Assembly (NCBI GenBank): GCA_011634665.1
Contig: WAEK01000016.1
Coordinates: 1,042,001-1,106,000 of the forward strand
Length of the DNA: 64,000 nt
Direction of reading: 5' to 3'
From: Mortierella sp. BCC40632
Taxonomy: Eukaryota > Mortierellomycota > Mortierellomycetes > Mortierellales > Mortierellaceae
A model generated the notes under the pieces. It searched no databases. It was given only the letters and a program-made list of their open reading frames with translations, and was not told the DNA's origin. Every line of letters begins with the position of its first letter. Position 1 is the first letter of the stretch. Below are positions 49,987 to 63,290 of this stretch, in pieces. The translations under genes and the position numbers were made by a program.

Positions 49987-52311
49987 TTTCTTTTTTTTTT
50001 CTTTCGTGAATGGAAAGGGTCTTGGGTGGACAAAGGAAGCGAGCGCGTAAGGTAGAGAGATGAGAGTGAAGGATAGAAGGGAGGAAGGAAGAGAGAGTGA
50101 GGATGAAGATGAATACGTGCTTGAAACGGGGAGCGAGTGGGATGGGAGTAGATGAGTAAGAGTCGAAAGAGAGAGAGCGAGAAAAGTAGAGACAAAAGAA
50201 TGAATGAATGGAAGAGAGCGGAGCTCTGTGGTGTCAAATAGAGAGAAGCCCGTCACTCATGTCTGTTCTCGTTCTCGCTCGTTCTCTTCTCTCTCACAGC
50301 CAACCAACCCCTCCTCCAAGTGACGTTTTGGCGTCACCCCCCTCTACCCCCCACACACACACACGCGCGCGCGCACAGTTTCCTTGGCGACCACCTCAAC
50401 GGCTCTTTCCAGTCAATGTCTTCTTCTACAGCCCCTGTTGTCTCCCTAATCCTACATGCATTTCATGAGAATCAGTTAGCATCAGTTCATCCTTAGTCAC
50501 GTGTGGCACAGGTTTGATCTCCACACTATCCTTTGAGGTGAGTGGTTCAACTATACCAACGCTGGCTCGACTTTTTTTGTTTGATCAGCCAGGAAACTCG
50601 AGGTTCCTCCCTTTTTTTATATTTATAAAGTGGGAGAAAAATGAGTCCATACATTTAGTCAGTCTTTGAGCTGGCAGACAGATAGTCAATCTACATATGC
50701 TTTTCCCAAGCAAGAAACTCCTTTTGTCAATACGAGCAACCAAAGTATGCTTTGGGGCGAATTTTCCTTCTCAGTAGGCAGTCAACATGCTGTTCCAAAA
50801 AAAAAAAAATTGCTGGTCACTGTCGTCCAACAATTGCCCCTGCATGGTATGTCAACTTGAGATGACCACAAACAGAAAAGAAGCAATGAAACTATCTAGC
50901 GTACAGTATGCTCAGCATCTGTAGTTTTTTTTTCTTTCTTTCTTTCTTTTTCATTTTCATCTAGAGGAAAGAAGTGTCGAATGTAATAATTCAGGTATAA
51001 GGAAAAAATCCATCGAGGATGCTGAGGATAGACTGGTATCTTGGGCAAGTCAGCACATCGAAAACAACTTGTGCTACGCCTCCACGACAAAACATAACAA
51101 ATACAAGGATCAGTCCGTGGACTCTATTGATGACACGCTTGGTCTTCCAATGTAACTTAGCCTTATAATGTACCAGCTTTACATGTTTAGCGATCACAAC
51201 CTCCAAAGAGGTGGGCCTTCATTTGGTAGAGCGTTCGTTTGGTCCGATCAAATCACTAGAGGTCATACTATCCCCGCCGTCATAGACGAACCCTTGGTTT
51301 TTCCGAAGCTACTAAGAGCTATTTCACCGCAATTGATCCCTGCTTCGCGAGGCAAGTACGAAAACGTATGGTAGAGTTGACTAACTTCTCAGAAAAAGGA
51401 TTGAACTCCCAAATTGGGGACCACGCAAGGACACTCTGCCCTGTTGGGTACTTCAATAAAACACCTTTTATTATTTCATCCTGAAGTAGGTTGTTTTGTT
51501 TCCATCAATTGCACGCCATTTCCTTTTTTTTTTTTTTTTTTTTTTTATCGCCCTAAAAAAAGACTTGGAAGGCGAGATGTATGAATTTTATCATGCAAGA
51601 ATTAGTCATCAATCATCACGAAAGATAGCCATCCAATATCCAAGCAATCTCTACCATACCGTGTGTCTCTTCCACCAGAGAATCCAGCGTTTTTGTAAAT
51701 TCCCCAACTCGTAACTTCCCCGCGTCGAGAAGGTAACGTATTGGCAAGGTGTAATTCAGCAAGGCAATAAAGTATTAAGAAAGAGCTTGCCATCGCTACC
51801 TGAGGCTGGGTGAAGAAAGGAACAATAGATTGACAAGGGTAAACATACAGACTATGTTCAGTCATTCTTTTTTAAGACTATACCCTGTTATTACTGTTGC
51901 TGTCTGTCTGTCTATTTGTCTATCAATCTATGCGTCTGTCCTTCTGTTGAGTCTCTTTCCTGTGCTTGCGAACCCTGCTTGTCCGCGAGCACAAACGATC
52001 TATTATGTCTAGTGGCCGAAAACTGTCTAAAAAGATGTGTATGTTGTGTGTGTGTGGGGAAGAGGAAAAAGGAACGGGATTGTCTACAAATTGTCCCCAG
52101 AAGAAGAAGGATCAGAAGAAATCACGGCTGGAAGGCCTGTAAAGGAGGAGATCTGAAAGTTGCGGTTGATCCAAGGGTCGCATGCTATGCTAAAAAGATG
52201 TATATAAATATGCAGGGATTTGTCTATGGTACAATGTTCTAAAGCTAGAGAAAAAAAAAAAAAAAAAATTCCTCCTCCTTCTCCTCTTCATTCAATACAG
52301 AATTCTTGCTC
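49987..52311. other. 2.3 kb intergenic: ABP1 promoter and 3' flank of the Myb gene
   Basis: Bases 50040-50230 are GA-rich on the plus strand (CT-rich leader for ABP1). A degenerate tRNA-like segment occurs at 51210-51278. Small open frames show no domain. Confidence 0.45.
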
Positions 52312-55300
52312 TCATACGCTTGGTCCAACGAGATTCTCGATCGACATCATATTTGCAATGCTACTCCGTCGTCTCCACGCAAGTCTCCTCGACTCTTCAA
52401 GTGCCTCTTGGTCACTAGCCGATCGACGGTGTCCTTGCATCTTTTGAATCTCTCGATCTGTCCCCTCGTGGCAAGAATCCTCGTCGTCGTCCTCCAACAG
52501 CTCGTCTTGCATCTCTTCCTCTTCTTCTTCCTCTTCTTCCTCTTCTTCTCTCATATCGTCGCTGTCTTGCTCATTCTCACTTTCTTCCATAATCCCTCTA
52601 GCATCGCTTGGATGACCACACTCTTGTCGATACTTGGTTTGTCTGAACATTGACTGTGACGACCCTTCTCTAGTACTCTTTCCTGCCATCTCCATCTCCA
52701 TATTCTCTTCGGTTCGTCTTTCTTCCTGCATAGAGCCATTGAGTCGCCCATGACGAGTGTCTTCCATCTCTTCACTGCTTTCCAATAGTGGTTCTCCTTG
52801 ATATCGCCTATGCTCCTGGTCAGGATGACTCGGATGGAAATACGGGGACTGTGAATGCTGCTCAAAGAGATGATGTCGGTGATGAGGATACGAAAAAGGT
52901 AGGGACCGATGCGGTGGTGGTCCGGATCCAGGCACCATCTCGTCCGAAGAGTTAGATATTTCTCTACCCAATTTGCTTGCCACCACCCTGTATGAGTACC
53001 GCGGCGAGGACGAAACTGCTCGTGCCATTCCATTATTGTTGTTGTTATTGCTGTTACTATTGTTGTTGCCATTGGCTCCTCCAGGCATTCGGAAGGGGAT
53101 TGATTCCTCAAGTCGACTCATGGACGTCGTAAATCTTGACACCTCCCTACCTTCACCAGTCTCCCCATTCGAGGATGGATGGGTCGGACCAAATGTTGAG
53201 GATCCACTTGTCACCGTACGAACCTGGGCCAGAGGAGATCCAGGACCTGCTCGGAAATGGGATCGTCCTTGCAAATGCTGTTCAGACGAGGACGAGGATG
53301 ACCGATGCATTGGGGTCAGGAATCGACCAGGAAGTGAGGCCGACATAGGACTCGTATAAGCCGATGATAGCTTCGACGGTTGGTGATGCTGAGGAGGGAC
53401 TGGGTGTCCTTCGTGCTCGATGGAAGGATGTTGACAAGGATAGTGACCCTGTTGTGATGTACCCTGTTGCAATGGCGACATGGAAGGATGTGCTGGAGAG
53501 GTCTGAGCCAATGTCGAGATGCCAGGCAAGGGCGCGAAATGTCCAGAAGCCATGGCCATAGCAGGTTGTGAAGGGTTTGACTTGGGCGAGGACCAATCTC
53601 TTGGTCCAGGATGATACGGAACTGCAGGGAAACCACCGCCCGTCCATGCAGAAGACGAGGGGCCTGTGGACGAAGAGGGACCGTGACCACCTCCCAACAC
53701 CGATCGCTGAGTCTCTGGAGTCTCTGGAGGGGTCGTGAACATGGCTGAATTCGATGGCGAAGAGTTTGATCTCGTCATGGCCATGGCATTTGGATTGGGT
53801 GTAGAAGTGGCCGCTCCAGAAGTCATTGTATTCATCGACATATGGGCAATGGAGCCATGAACAGGCAAAGAGTGTCGCCTTTCATAGGGTACAAACCGCG
53901 CTCCGCCAGGTGCAGACGAAGAGGATGGCGGGGTGCTCATGTTAGGTGAATGGATGGACCCAAGAGCGGGACTTTGGCTAGAGCCTGTGTGAGCAGAAGC
54001 GCCATGCGACGAATACGGGTGTTGTCCTGGCTGAGGTGAGAGTGGAGGTCGATGGGGTGAGGCCACAAAACCAGAACCAGCAAACCCGCCAGGGCCTGGA
54101 TGACCGTTGTGGTTCATTGGATAAGGGTGATGAGGGGAAGGGTAGCCGTTGTTTTGGTGGTAAGGATGTTGCTGTGGAGCGATGGCGCCCGCGGAAGGTA
54201 TGGAGAGGATGGAAGGCATACTCATTCGACGCTTCTTGCGTTGCATAGTGGTATTGAAGTGATTCTTGATGGCATTGTCCGGTCGACCAGGCATATGCTT
54301 AGCCATTTCAGCCCACTTGGAACCCATTTGACTGTAGAGTTCCAGGATTCTCATGTCTTCTTCATGTGTAAACGGTGCTTTGTTGACTTGTAGAAAAACA
54401 ATAAAGAAGAAAAGATAGATGGAGAGAGATTGGCAAGAGGCTTGTTAGGTACACCAGTGGAAGGAGAAGGAGTGCAACATGCATCTCCACATCATTACGC
54501 GTAAACAATGATGCAGGTTAGAGCGGACAAGGGAAAAAAGAAAGAATGCAAAAAAGGAGACGGCATGAGTTCGACAGCAGGGAGAGGAGAAATGGAACTC
54601 TTACTGTGTGGATCCAAATGGTTATGCCACCGCTCACGACATTGCTTTCCTGTGCGGGAACCAATCTTGGAAGCAATAAAGACCCACTTTTCTGGTCCAT
54701 ATTCATTCACCAGGTCGCAGAGCTTTCTGTCTTCCTATAGTGGAGGCATCCAGAAAAAAAAATACACTCCATGACCTGTTAAGTGGGTGGGTAGATGGGA
54801 GCTGTGCCAACAGTGAGAACATAAAAGGCAATCGAGTACAATTACCTCTTCAGTCCAAGGTCCCTTCACTTGTCGAGGTCTGACAGAAGATAGAACTCTC
54901 CAACGATGCATACACTCGTTGCGGTCACGCGTCCCGTCCGGGAAGGCATAATCGGCGACGGTTTTCCATGACTTTGTGCCACACATGGTGACGGCCTCAC
55001 TCAAGGCCTGGTCCTTAACAAGGCAAAGAGAAGAGGATAGGGCACCAGGAGAGTGTGTGAGTACGGCCGAATTTCCAGGCTGGATAATGTTGAGAATGGA
55101 TGAAAAGTGGCATTTGTTTGCTTTTTACCTCATGCCTTTGCCAAGGGCCATCGTTGAATGAAAGATGCTGGTGCTGTTGTTGCCGATGCTGATGCTGCTG
55201 TTGTTGCTGATGCTGGTGCTGGTGCTGTTGTTGTTGCTGGTGCTGGTGCTGGTGCTGGTGCTGGAAATGAGGATGAAAATGCGGATGTGAGACCGGCTGA

Positions 55301-55683
55301 GGCGAGAGTGTCGACGCCTTTGGTGGGCGCAGCGGTTGTTGCAGTCCTTGTTGGCCTAGGCTCTGGTGTTGCTGCTGGCTCTGGCGGTGTGGATGACCAT
55401 TTTGATACGGGGCGCGTTCCTGAAAGGTATGAGGCGACTGCTGTTGCTGTTGTTGCTGAGGAGATGGTTGCTGCTGAGATGGTTGCTGAGATAGGTGGTG
55501 TGGGGTAAAGACCCCAATGGGTGAAGAGGGATAGGTGATGGAAAGGTGCGTATAAGCTGATGAGGTCGTTGTCGATATAGGACCTGTAGTGTTTGGTGAG
55601 GACGAGGGTGGAGGAGAAAAGTGCATCCTTTCCATGGATTGCTCCATGGTCAGAGGTGGTGGAAGAAGTGACGGCGACCTCAT
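52312..55683 (-). CDS. Three-repeat (R1R2R3) Myb-type transcription factor
   Basis: Four exons: 55683-55129, 55013-54846, 54734-54605 and 54386-52312; 2928 nt, 975 residues. The amino 185 residues are Pro/Ser/Gln/His-rich, with long CAG/CAC-coded tracts. Three consecutive SANT/Myb repeats follow. R1 (about 181-231) is the most divergent, with conserved Trp at SWKTVADY and RWRVL. R2 (about 232-285) has KGPWTEEED, KWVFIASKI and QCRERWHNHL. R3 (about 286-340) has NKAPFTHEED, KWAEMAKHMPGR and DNAIKNHFN. The R2-R3 pair is the classic animal/plant-type DNA-binding unit. The carboxy 600 residues are disordered, Pro/Ser/Gly/His-rich, with a Glu-rich run near 52510-52560 and final IANMMSIENL. It probably binds Myb-type sites and regulates transcription; targets are unknown. 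The first ATG (55683) follows a putative acceptor, so a non-coding 5' exon is possible. Confidence 0.88.
55177..55262 (-). repeat. CAG/CAC tract coding Gln/His repeat of the Myb factor
   Basis: CTG/TTG/ATG triplets on the plus strand read as alternating Gln and His in the protein. Confidence 0.75.
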
Positions 55684-56094
55684 TTTATATTTCGGGTTCA
55701 CCTAAAGTTGTGCAAAGCGATCGTTGGTCCAAGGACCAGGGTAGATGACAAACGCGTAGCTGTAGAAGTGCAGGGAGTGGAACGGTTGAACACGGAAGAC
55801 AAAACAAGATGTTATGGATAAAGTATGGTAGAGTGGGAGTATGCAAGCATGGAGGGAACCACAGAGATGAGAGAGTGGAAGTGAGGATGAATGGAGAGAG
55901 AAAGAGGAGACGAGGAGAAAGTGAAGGTGGAAGAGATGAAGAAGAAAGATAAAAATGGAGGGAGAATAAATGACGAACAGGCGCAAAAAGAAATAGAGCA
56001 GCATAAATACGAAATGAACAGGGCGAAGACCACAAGGGCCCTTCGTAAGGAAGAATGACAGGTGGGTTCTATCCTCTCTTTTCTCTCTCTCTCT

Positions 56095-56143
<49 letters not shown>

Positions 56144-57620
56144 TTCTTTTTCTTTCTCTCTCTCTCTTTCTCTCTCTTCTCTCTATTTCTCTCTTTCTCT
56201 CTCTCTCTTTCTTTCTTGTACAATTTTTTTTTCTTCCTTTTTATCGCAATCGCTTTCCTTCCCCTCGCATCTCCTCAGTGCTCCTCTCTCTGTCGCTTTC
56301 TATTTCTCTTTCTCTACTCCTCTTTCTTTCTCTTTCTCTATCTTTTTCTGTGCGTGTGCTGCTACCAACTATGCCGAGCATTGTCATGGGCAGCGAGTGC
56401 ACAGGGCTGTGTATGTGTCTGTATTGTGAGCGTGCCTGGGAAAGAACAGAATGTCCATCGGCATGGAAGCAGCAGCGGACAGGGAAGGCCAAAGAGAATG
56501 GGGCCCTTGAAGCCAGATCCACAGAAAGGGGAGGCGTTTCTTGTCACTTTGTGGATGGCCGCCCAAAGCAAAAGATGGACGGGAGACAGAGAGGGAAGAG
56601 AGAGAGAAGAGAGAGAGAAAGAGGAAGAGGAAGCGGAAGAAGAAGAAAGAGAGAGAGAGAGAAAGAGAGAGCTAGATGAGCCCCCTTCCCTCGCCTCATT
56701 CTACAGACACAAAAGAGCAGCATCATAACGAGAAGTTGGGGGTAAAGAACGAGGGGAGTGTGGATGGAGGACGGGAGAGTGGACAGACAGACAAGGGGAA
56801 GGTCAAAAAAGAGGACGAGGAGATTAGCAAAAAAAAAAAAAAAAAAAAAAAATCAACATAGGTGAGCAGAAACGTACAAAACGGGGACGCGCCATTCCCA
56901 GAGACGGCTACGGCCGCCGACGGCCGACGGGCAGAGGAAGAGCCCTTCGGAAAAAAAGGGATGAACAGGTCAAGTCCAGCAAATGAACGACATGGGCACT
57001 GCCTATGGAAAGGCGTAAAAAAACGGTGTGGATTCACTCTCCTCGCCCGTAAGACTGGAAAGGGTGAGTGTGCCAAAAGAAACACGCCTGTGTTTCGGTG
57101 CCTGTCCTACACTTGAAAGCTCCTACACACAAACAGGTCCACGAAGCGTCGATAGTATCCGCTTTGCTCATTTTTTTTTCTCCAAGCGCCTGCAGATCTT
57201 ACTTTCTGCCGATGGCCGCAAATGACCGCGTGTCCAAACCTGACGAAGTATTCATTCCGCGTTGATGAACAAAGAGCCCTTTGTATGGATGGGTTACTAT
57301 AAAGGTATTCAAAACTTGGTTGTCTCAACAACGGTGCCTAAAAGTCAATACTCCCGCCCTCAGTCCTCCTCCCGGATAGGAGATCTATCCCATGACTCCA
57401 GAGTTCTTGATGGGTCACTAACACAGTCCATACCCCACATTTCACGTTTCTACCGCGTCTATCATTGTTTTACCCCTCCTTGACTCCCAAAGCATTCAAA
57501 GGAGTCGTCTCCATCATTCAAGTATCGTCACGCATTCCTGACTCTGTAACAGTCCGTTTACCAACGAAAAGGGAGAAAGAGAGAATAGAAGAGAGAGAGA
57601 GAGAAAAATAGAGAAGAGAC

Positions 57621-57694
<74 letters not shown>

Positions 57695-58246
57695 AATAGA
57701 ATAAAGTGAGAGGAGGGAATTTTCCTGTGCTCAAACAGTACGACAGTAGCTGCAGCCCATCGCATGGCGACGGAGCACAAACTTTTGTCTCTGACAAAAT
57801 CCTTGTGGAGAAAGCTATCCAATCCACATTTTTCACACACACACACACTCTCTCTCTCTCTTCCATTTTTTCCTTTCCTTTTTTCCTTGAGCAAAGCAAT
57901 GAGGCACATCAGTAGGCTCCTTGTTCAAGAGCGAAAGGAGATATACATACAAAAAAAAAAAAAAAACGCGAACGAACGGTGTAGGGGGGTGGTTCTCAAA
58001 TAAAGAACTGCGTAATGGCTGAACAAAGAGAGCAAGGTGTGCACGCGTCCAGATCCGTCTTTTTTGTTTGTCCCTATACTCCTATGCTCCGATATGACCC
58101 TTTCAACACCATCTCTCCTCGTCTCTTCCTCTCTCTCTCTCTTTCTTTCTCTTTCTTTCCTCTTTCCCTTTCCCTTTCTCTCTAGCTCTCTTCACTCCTG
58201 GATTTCTGCACTCCTCTTTGAAGCGGAGGTGATGATCGACTTGCAA

Positions 58247-58281
<35 letters not shown>

Positions 58282-58662
58282 TGAACAGCTACAATGCACA
58301 AACACACACACCACACGCACACATTGCTCTCGCTAACATCCGCAAAATGTTGACGTGATTCGTTTGTGTATTTACCGCTAAAAGTTGGGGCAAAGAGCTT
58401 TCTATCCCCCCTGGAGCCTTCTGCTCCTCCTCTTCCTCCTCTCTCTCTCTCTCTCTCTCTCTTCGCTCTCCTCTCCTCTGTTTGCAATTGTGCTAATTTA
58501 CATCGCACATCTATCGTCCGATTATATTTAAAAGGCGGTCTAGTTTATGGTCAAAATGTTTAGGAAAAAGAGGAGGAGCCTGAAAGGGGAGGTGGAGAAA
58601 GCGACAAATGAATGAAAAAAAAAAAAAAAGAGAGGTGCTTTCAAACTATCTTGACAAAAAGT
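55684..58662. other. 3 kb intergenic with GA/CT microsatellites
   Basis: This lies upstream of the Myb gene and downstream of the GH9 gene. A CT block lies at 56067-56215 and GA-rich sequence at 56580-56670. Several open frames over 100 codons are translations of these repeats. No conserved gene recognised. Confidence 0.5.
57624..57691. repeat. (GA)n microsatellite, about 34 units
   Basis: The longest uninterrupted GA repeat in the window. Confidence 0.9.
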
Positions 58663-60493
58663 CTACGCGCGTCGCGCATTTTCCAACAGGATGGGATTCT
58701 CTTCCCGCGCCGGCAATGGGGGCGGGGGTACTGGCCGATTTTGCCTCGGCGGCGTCGTCGACATAGGTGGAGGAGGAGGTGGTGGAGGAGGAAGCGGTAA
58801 TGAAGGTGCCGTCCTTGATTGAGTTCCAGTCGCGTCTGGTGATGGAACACTGAGCGAGTCAATGATTTCTTGTTGCCTATCTCTCCGGACGGTGTTATTT
58901 TGACCTTGTACATTGGATTGAATCTTCTTCATCGCATGGTTGGCTCCGTTGCCACGTCCAACAGAGACTCGGACAGAGGAGGCTCCATTCCGACGATGTT
59001 TCCGTGCCGCGGCCCAAGCGCGGATTTGCTCACGTTTGCGATAGCATACATAGGCGCCAATAGCGATTGCGACAAAGATGGAACCAATGACGATCAAGAT
59101 GATCAACCAGACCTCCATACCATTGAGGATAGGTGGCAAGTCTGGGCGTCCTGCAGGAATGGTAACATAGGGTGGGGAATCGGTCGAGGTCATCACTTGG
59201 TAAGCCATCAATCCGTTAAAAGGGGCATTGTAGTCCAAAGCAACCTAGAGGTGGGAAGAAGGAGGTTAGTGTAAGGAGTCGGCTTAGCGTGTTTTTTTTT
59301 TTAACATCACGGATCTTGAATATACTTTCTGGGTATTCCCCCAAAAAAAAAAAAAACGAGGAGACACTTCTATTCGATCCATACCTCATTCTGACGCCAA
59401 TCACTGCGACGGTCCTCAAACCGATCATTCTTATCCGGTCCTCCGACCAGGGCACCATAGATCGTGTAGGCTTCTTTGACCGGATCTGTGTCGATCGAAT
59501 CGGCTGAGACGCCTCCCGAGGCTGGGGCCGAATGTGGATTGATCGGAGAGTTTGGATGCACACCAACCACATAGGGTGTTTTGAGCGGATTGGATCCCAG
59601 CAAGTACTCAACTTGACCAAGAACAAAAGAATCGTACGACTCAATCTTGGACTGAACTGCCGCATTGTTGCCCTTATTGTTCCTGTTCATCTGACTCCTC
59701 AACAGATTAAGCGCAAAGGCTGCATTCGCTGCAATGACCGACGAGTCGTCGTTTGAGTTGCCTGGACAGTAATAAAGTCCGCCCTTGGTGAACATGCAAG
59801 AGTTAGAAGCTGTCCTAGTCACCTCGGCAAACTTTTCCGACAGATCCTGCCATCGCTTGTTGTCACTCGTTCCTGCAGTCGCGTCTGCCATTAGGATATA
59901 GGTACAGGCAGACTTGTCATCCCACGTAATTGGGTTGAGCTGCGTGCTTTGAGCATTCATCTGGTTCACGTAGTTGGTCACTCCCTGAGAGTAATATGGG
60001 TTTTTTGTCAACTTGAACATCCAAGCTGCGCCCCACGCAAGTTCATCCACGTATCCCGAAGACGCATAACAACAAGTGACCGCGGGGACGACCTTTTGGT
60101 AAACCTGTTGGGGTCTGGCTGTCTCGGCGAGCTGAAAGAGTGACTCTGCATGGGTTTGAAGGGTATTGGCGTAGTTGCTGTCATTGAGTTTGTCCCGATA
60201 GAGTATTGAACAGGCTGCAAAGGCTGCAGCAGCATCCGCGATCGCGTCCGTTCCTGGGCTACTTCTGGTCACTTTGAACGAATTCCGGGGCAAGGGAATA
60301 CTTGTGTCCGGACCCCAGTAGTTATTATCGACTGTATCTGTTCCAACCTATCGAATGGGGTTCGTGTTGTAAGAGACATTACCAGGGAGAGGGAGGGAAG
60401 GCGTACCGAGCGTTTAGCTGTCAAAGGTGAGAATAGTTTTTCCCTAGTTTCCTTCTTTTTTGTTGTGCACCGGATTTTTGTCCGGGCCACAAC

Positions 60494-60539
<46 letters not shown>

Positions 60540-60903
60540 AGTATTCCCCGCATATACTAAAATTCCCAAGTAAGAAAGAGAGATCGAGCCACTTTACCTG
60601 GACATAGAGTGTGTCATTGTCGGGATGTGCCTTGATCAGCCAGTCCATGCCCCAGCGAACCATCTGGTTCAGATAATGGGTCTCGTTTGCCAACTGGTAG
60701 CCTTCAAAGAACTCAAGGCCACCCCAGCAGGTCTGTGCCATTGAAAAGGTCAGAGGATAGATGAACTTGATGTAGTCACCAGCATCGTAATAGCCCTATG
60801 AACCACGGAATTCCAATCAAGCGGGTGAGCGTTGGGCTCTATGATACAACACACAAACACACATCTGTGTGTCTATCAAACAAGGCCTACTATCAAAAGT
60901 GCA

Positions 60904-60934
<31 letters not shown>

Positions 60935-61710
60935 TTTTTTTTACCCCTGAGAGATCCATCCCAACATCTTTGCCATCGTTCAGAGCCGAGTCATTGCGCT
61001 AAGGGCGTGCGGAGGAAGAGAAGGACCGGAGGACGGGAGAAGAGTTAAATGAGTGGAGTGTCAGAACAGAGTCTAGAGTAACTTTGTGACCGAATACGCC
61101 ACATGTGTGTTGGCTGTCGCATGGATGGTGACATAACCACCATCGAACAAGAGGGCGATAGAAAAAGAAGAAAAAAAGAATAATAATAATAATGATAATA
61201 ATAATAAAAAAAAAAAAAAAAAAAGGGTCCTTCTATTCATTCCTTACCCAGGTTACGCGTTGATCTGGAGGGAGTTTGCCTGACCGTTGAGCCTCATAGA
61301 ACAGAAGTGAGTAATCTAGAAGCCTACAGGGAAGATTCGATTTGTTCCGAAGACAGTGGAACAAAGTTGTCAGTCTTGATGGCATTCTGCATACCCCATG
61401 CACAGCGATGGGAAGGGAAAAAAAAAAGGTGTGCATCTCTTTCTTCTTTCTTTCTTTGGAAACCACAGACGTACTTGACATATTCGGGGTCTGGGAAAGA
61501 TGGGCTCTTCCGGCTATCTCTGGGCTGATCTGGGAAGGTCGGAGCGGAAGCAACAGGCCACGTCTTGGAGACGGGGACTGTTGGTTGGGTAGAAGCTGTG
61601 GGAGTAGGGGTAATGGTCGCTGGGTCCTGAGCAAGCACGGCTACAGGACACACTAGGAAGAGTAGTCCTGCTACAGCCCACCGGGAACACTGTCCGGACA
61701 GCTTTCTCAT
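58663..61710 (-). CDS. GH9 endoglucanase anchored by a transmembrane helix, with proline-rich tail
   Basis: Six exons: 61710-61475, 61323-61248, 60998-60945, 60795-60598, 60347-59385 and 59244-58663; 2109 nt, 702 residues, in phase. A signal peptide (AVAGLLFLVCPVAVLAQD) and a Thr/Pro linker precede the GH9 catalytic domain. Visible features are LLDYSLLFYEAQRSGKLP, GGYYDAGDYIKF (DAGD carries the catalytic base region), WGGLEFFEGYQLANET, and near the end DWRQNEVALDYNAP with the acid Glu. After the catalytic domain a hydrophobic helix (residues about 554-576, VWLIILIVIGSIF) is followed by a basic stop-transfer (YRKREQIR). The roughly 125-residue cytoplasmic tail carries a ten-Pro run and RPVPPPP. 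The enzyme cleaves beta-1,4-glucan on the outer face of the plasma membrane. Its substrate could be plant cellulose or a fungal wall glucan. Confidence 0.92.
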
Positions 61711-62062
61711 TGAACAGAAAAGGTCGAGCAGGATAGGCGGGCAATGCAATTGAAGGAGCACGTTTTGACTTTGAAATAGAGCAGAAGGTGGGAGAGAGGA
61801 GGTAGAAAGAGGAGATTGAGAGAGTGAGAGTGAAGATGCGAGTGAGAGAAAGAGAGAGTGAGAGGAAGAGAGAGGAAGATGAACAGAAGTGGAGTAGGAA
61901 AAAAGAGAGCATCGGTGAGCATTTCAATGAATATTACGAGAAGAGGGGGGAAAAGGTCAAGAGAAGAGTAGAAGGAGGGAGGTTAGGAGTGAATCCGGTG
62001 CAGTGGGATGATCCAAAAGAAAGCATGTCTGCATATGAGATAGAGGCAAGGGGAGGGGCAAG

Positions 62063-62097
<35 letters not shown>

Positions 62098-62813
62098 GAT
62101 AGCGATAGAGAAATATGGAGAGAGTAAAGTGATTGGGAGTTGAAAGAGAGAGAGAGAGAGAGAGTGAGAGAGTGAGAGGATGAAGATGAGAGAGTGAGAG
62201 ATGGATGACTTGAATGAAGATCTCGTTCCACTTGTGAGGGATGAGAACGAGTGTACCGAGAGAAGAAAGGGGGAAAAGGGGGGAGGGACCCTCAACTGCT
62301 TACTTGGTACCAGGTGCGGACAGACCACTCTTGTGCAGCTCGAGCCGAGAGAGAGAGTAAGAGAGAGAAAGAAAGAGAGAAAGAGGGAGAGAGAGAGAGA
62401 GAGAAAGAGAGCGGAGATGGGCAAAGAGATGCAGTGAAGAGAAAAAAGACCTGGCAAATAAAAAGGGGGATAGTGGATGAGACCCAGTGGGTGGATGGAT
62501 GGACTGAATGAATGAATGAGTGAATGAAAGAGTGGATTGGATTGGATTGGATGGATGCAAAAGAAAGAGGGCGATCAATCAGCCGCGCAACGTTAACGAG
62601 ATGGCAAGGAGACAGATAAAGTGAGAAAGAAAGAAAGAGAGAGAGAAAGTGAGAGAAAGTGAAAGTGAGAGAGAGAGAGAAAAGGAGAAAGAGCGAGCGA
62701 GTGAGTGAGTGAGTGAGTGAACGAGTTGAGTAGAAATTCTCAAAGGGGCGATTTCTCTCAAGAGAGGGGGAGCAGCTCGGTCACAGAGGAGAGCTTTTAG
62801 ACGGGGCACTCTA

Positions 62814-62814
<1 letters not shown>

Positions 62815-62869
<55 letters not shown>
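62815..62869. repeat. (CT)n microsatellite, about 27 units
   Basis: A perfect CT repeat, followed by CTT triplets. Confidence 0.9.
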
Positions 62870-62872
<3 letters not shown>

Positions 62873-63018
62873 TCTTCTTCTTTCTAACCCTCAATCTCTC
62901 TTGAAGGCGGTGTACCTATTGGTGTGTGTTTGTGGATGTGCATTGTCCAGCTAGTTTGGTGCAAGAGTGCTCCGGCCCGCGGCTCACTGCGACCAGATAT
63001 TTCGCCACACGCTGCCTC

Positions 63019-63049
<31 letters not shown>

Positions 63050-63272
63050 CGACTGAATGATTACCCGTCGTGCCTGTGCCTGGCTCTGTGACCCTTTCAG
63101 GGTTTGTGCATTCATGCGACTGGTCAAAATGCCCAGTTGGCATGATGGACGCAACAGCCGGAACAAATATGTTCTGAATCTCCATTTCCAGCGCCCCTCT
63201 CTCACTCTTGAAAGACAACCCTGGCTGGTGAGGGACACCTTCACCAGCCCGAGCCAAGCAAACAGAGCATCA

Positions 63273-63290
63273 TATATAAATATATATAAA
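63273..63290 (+). promoter_or_regulatory. Double TATA-like element
   Basis: Two overlapping TATATAAA matches in tandem on the plus strand. It could serve a plus-strand transcript beginning near the right edge, but none is visible in the window. Confidence 0.25.

Noticed and set aside
56055..56728. Long plus-strand frames of Ser/Leu then Arg/Glu
   Set aside because: Translations of CT and GA repeats; no domain.
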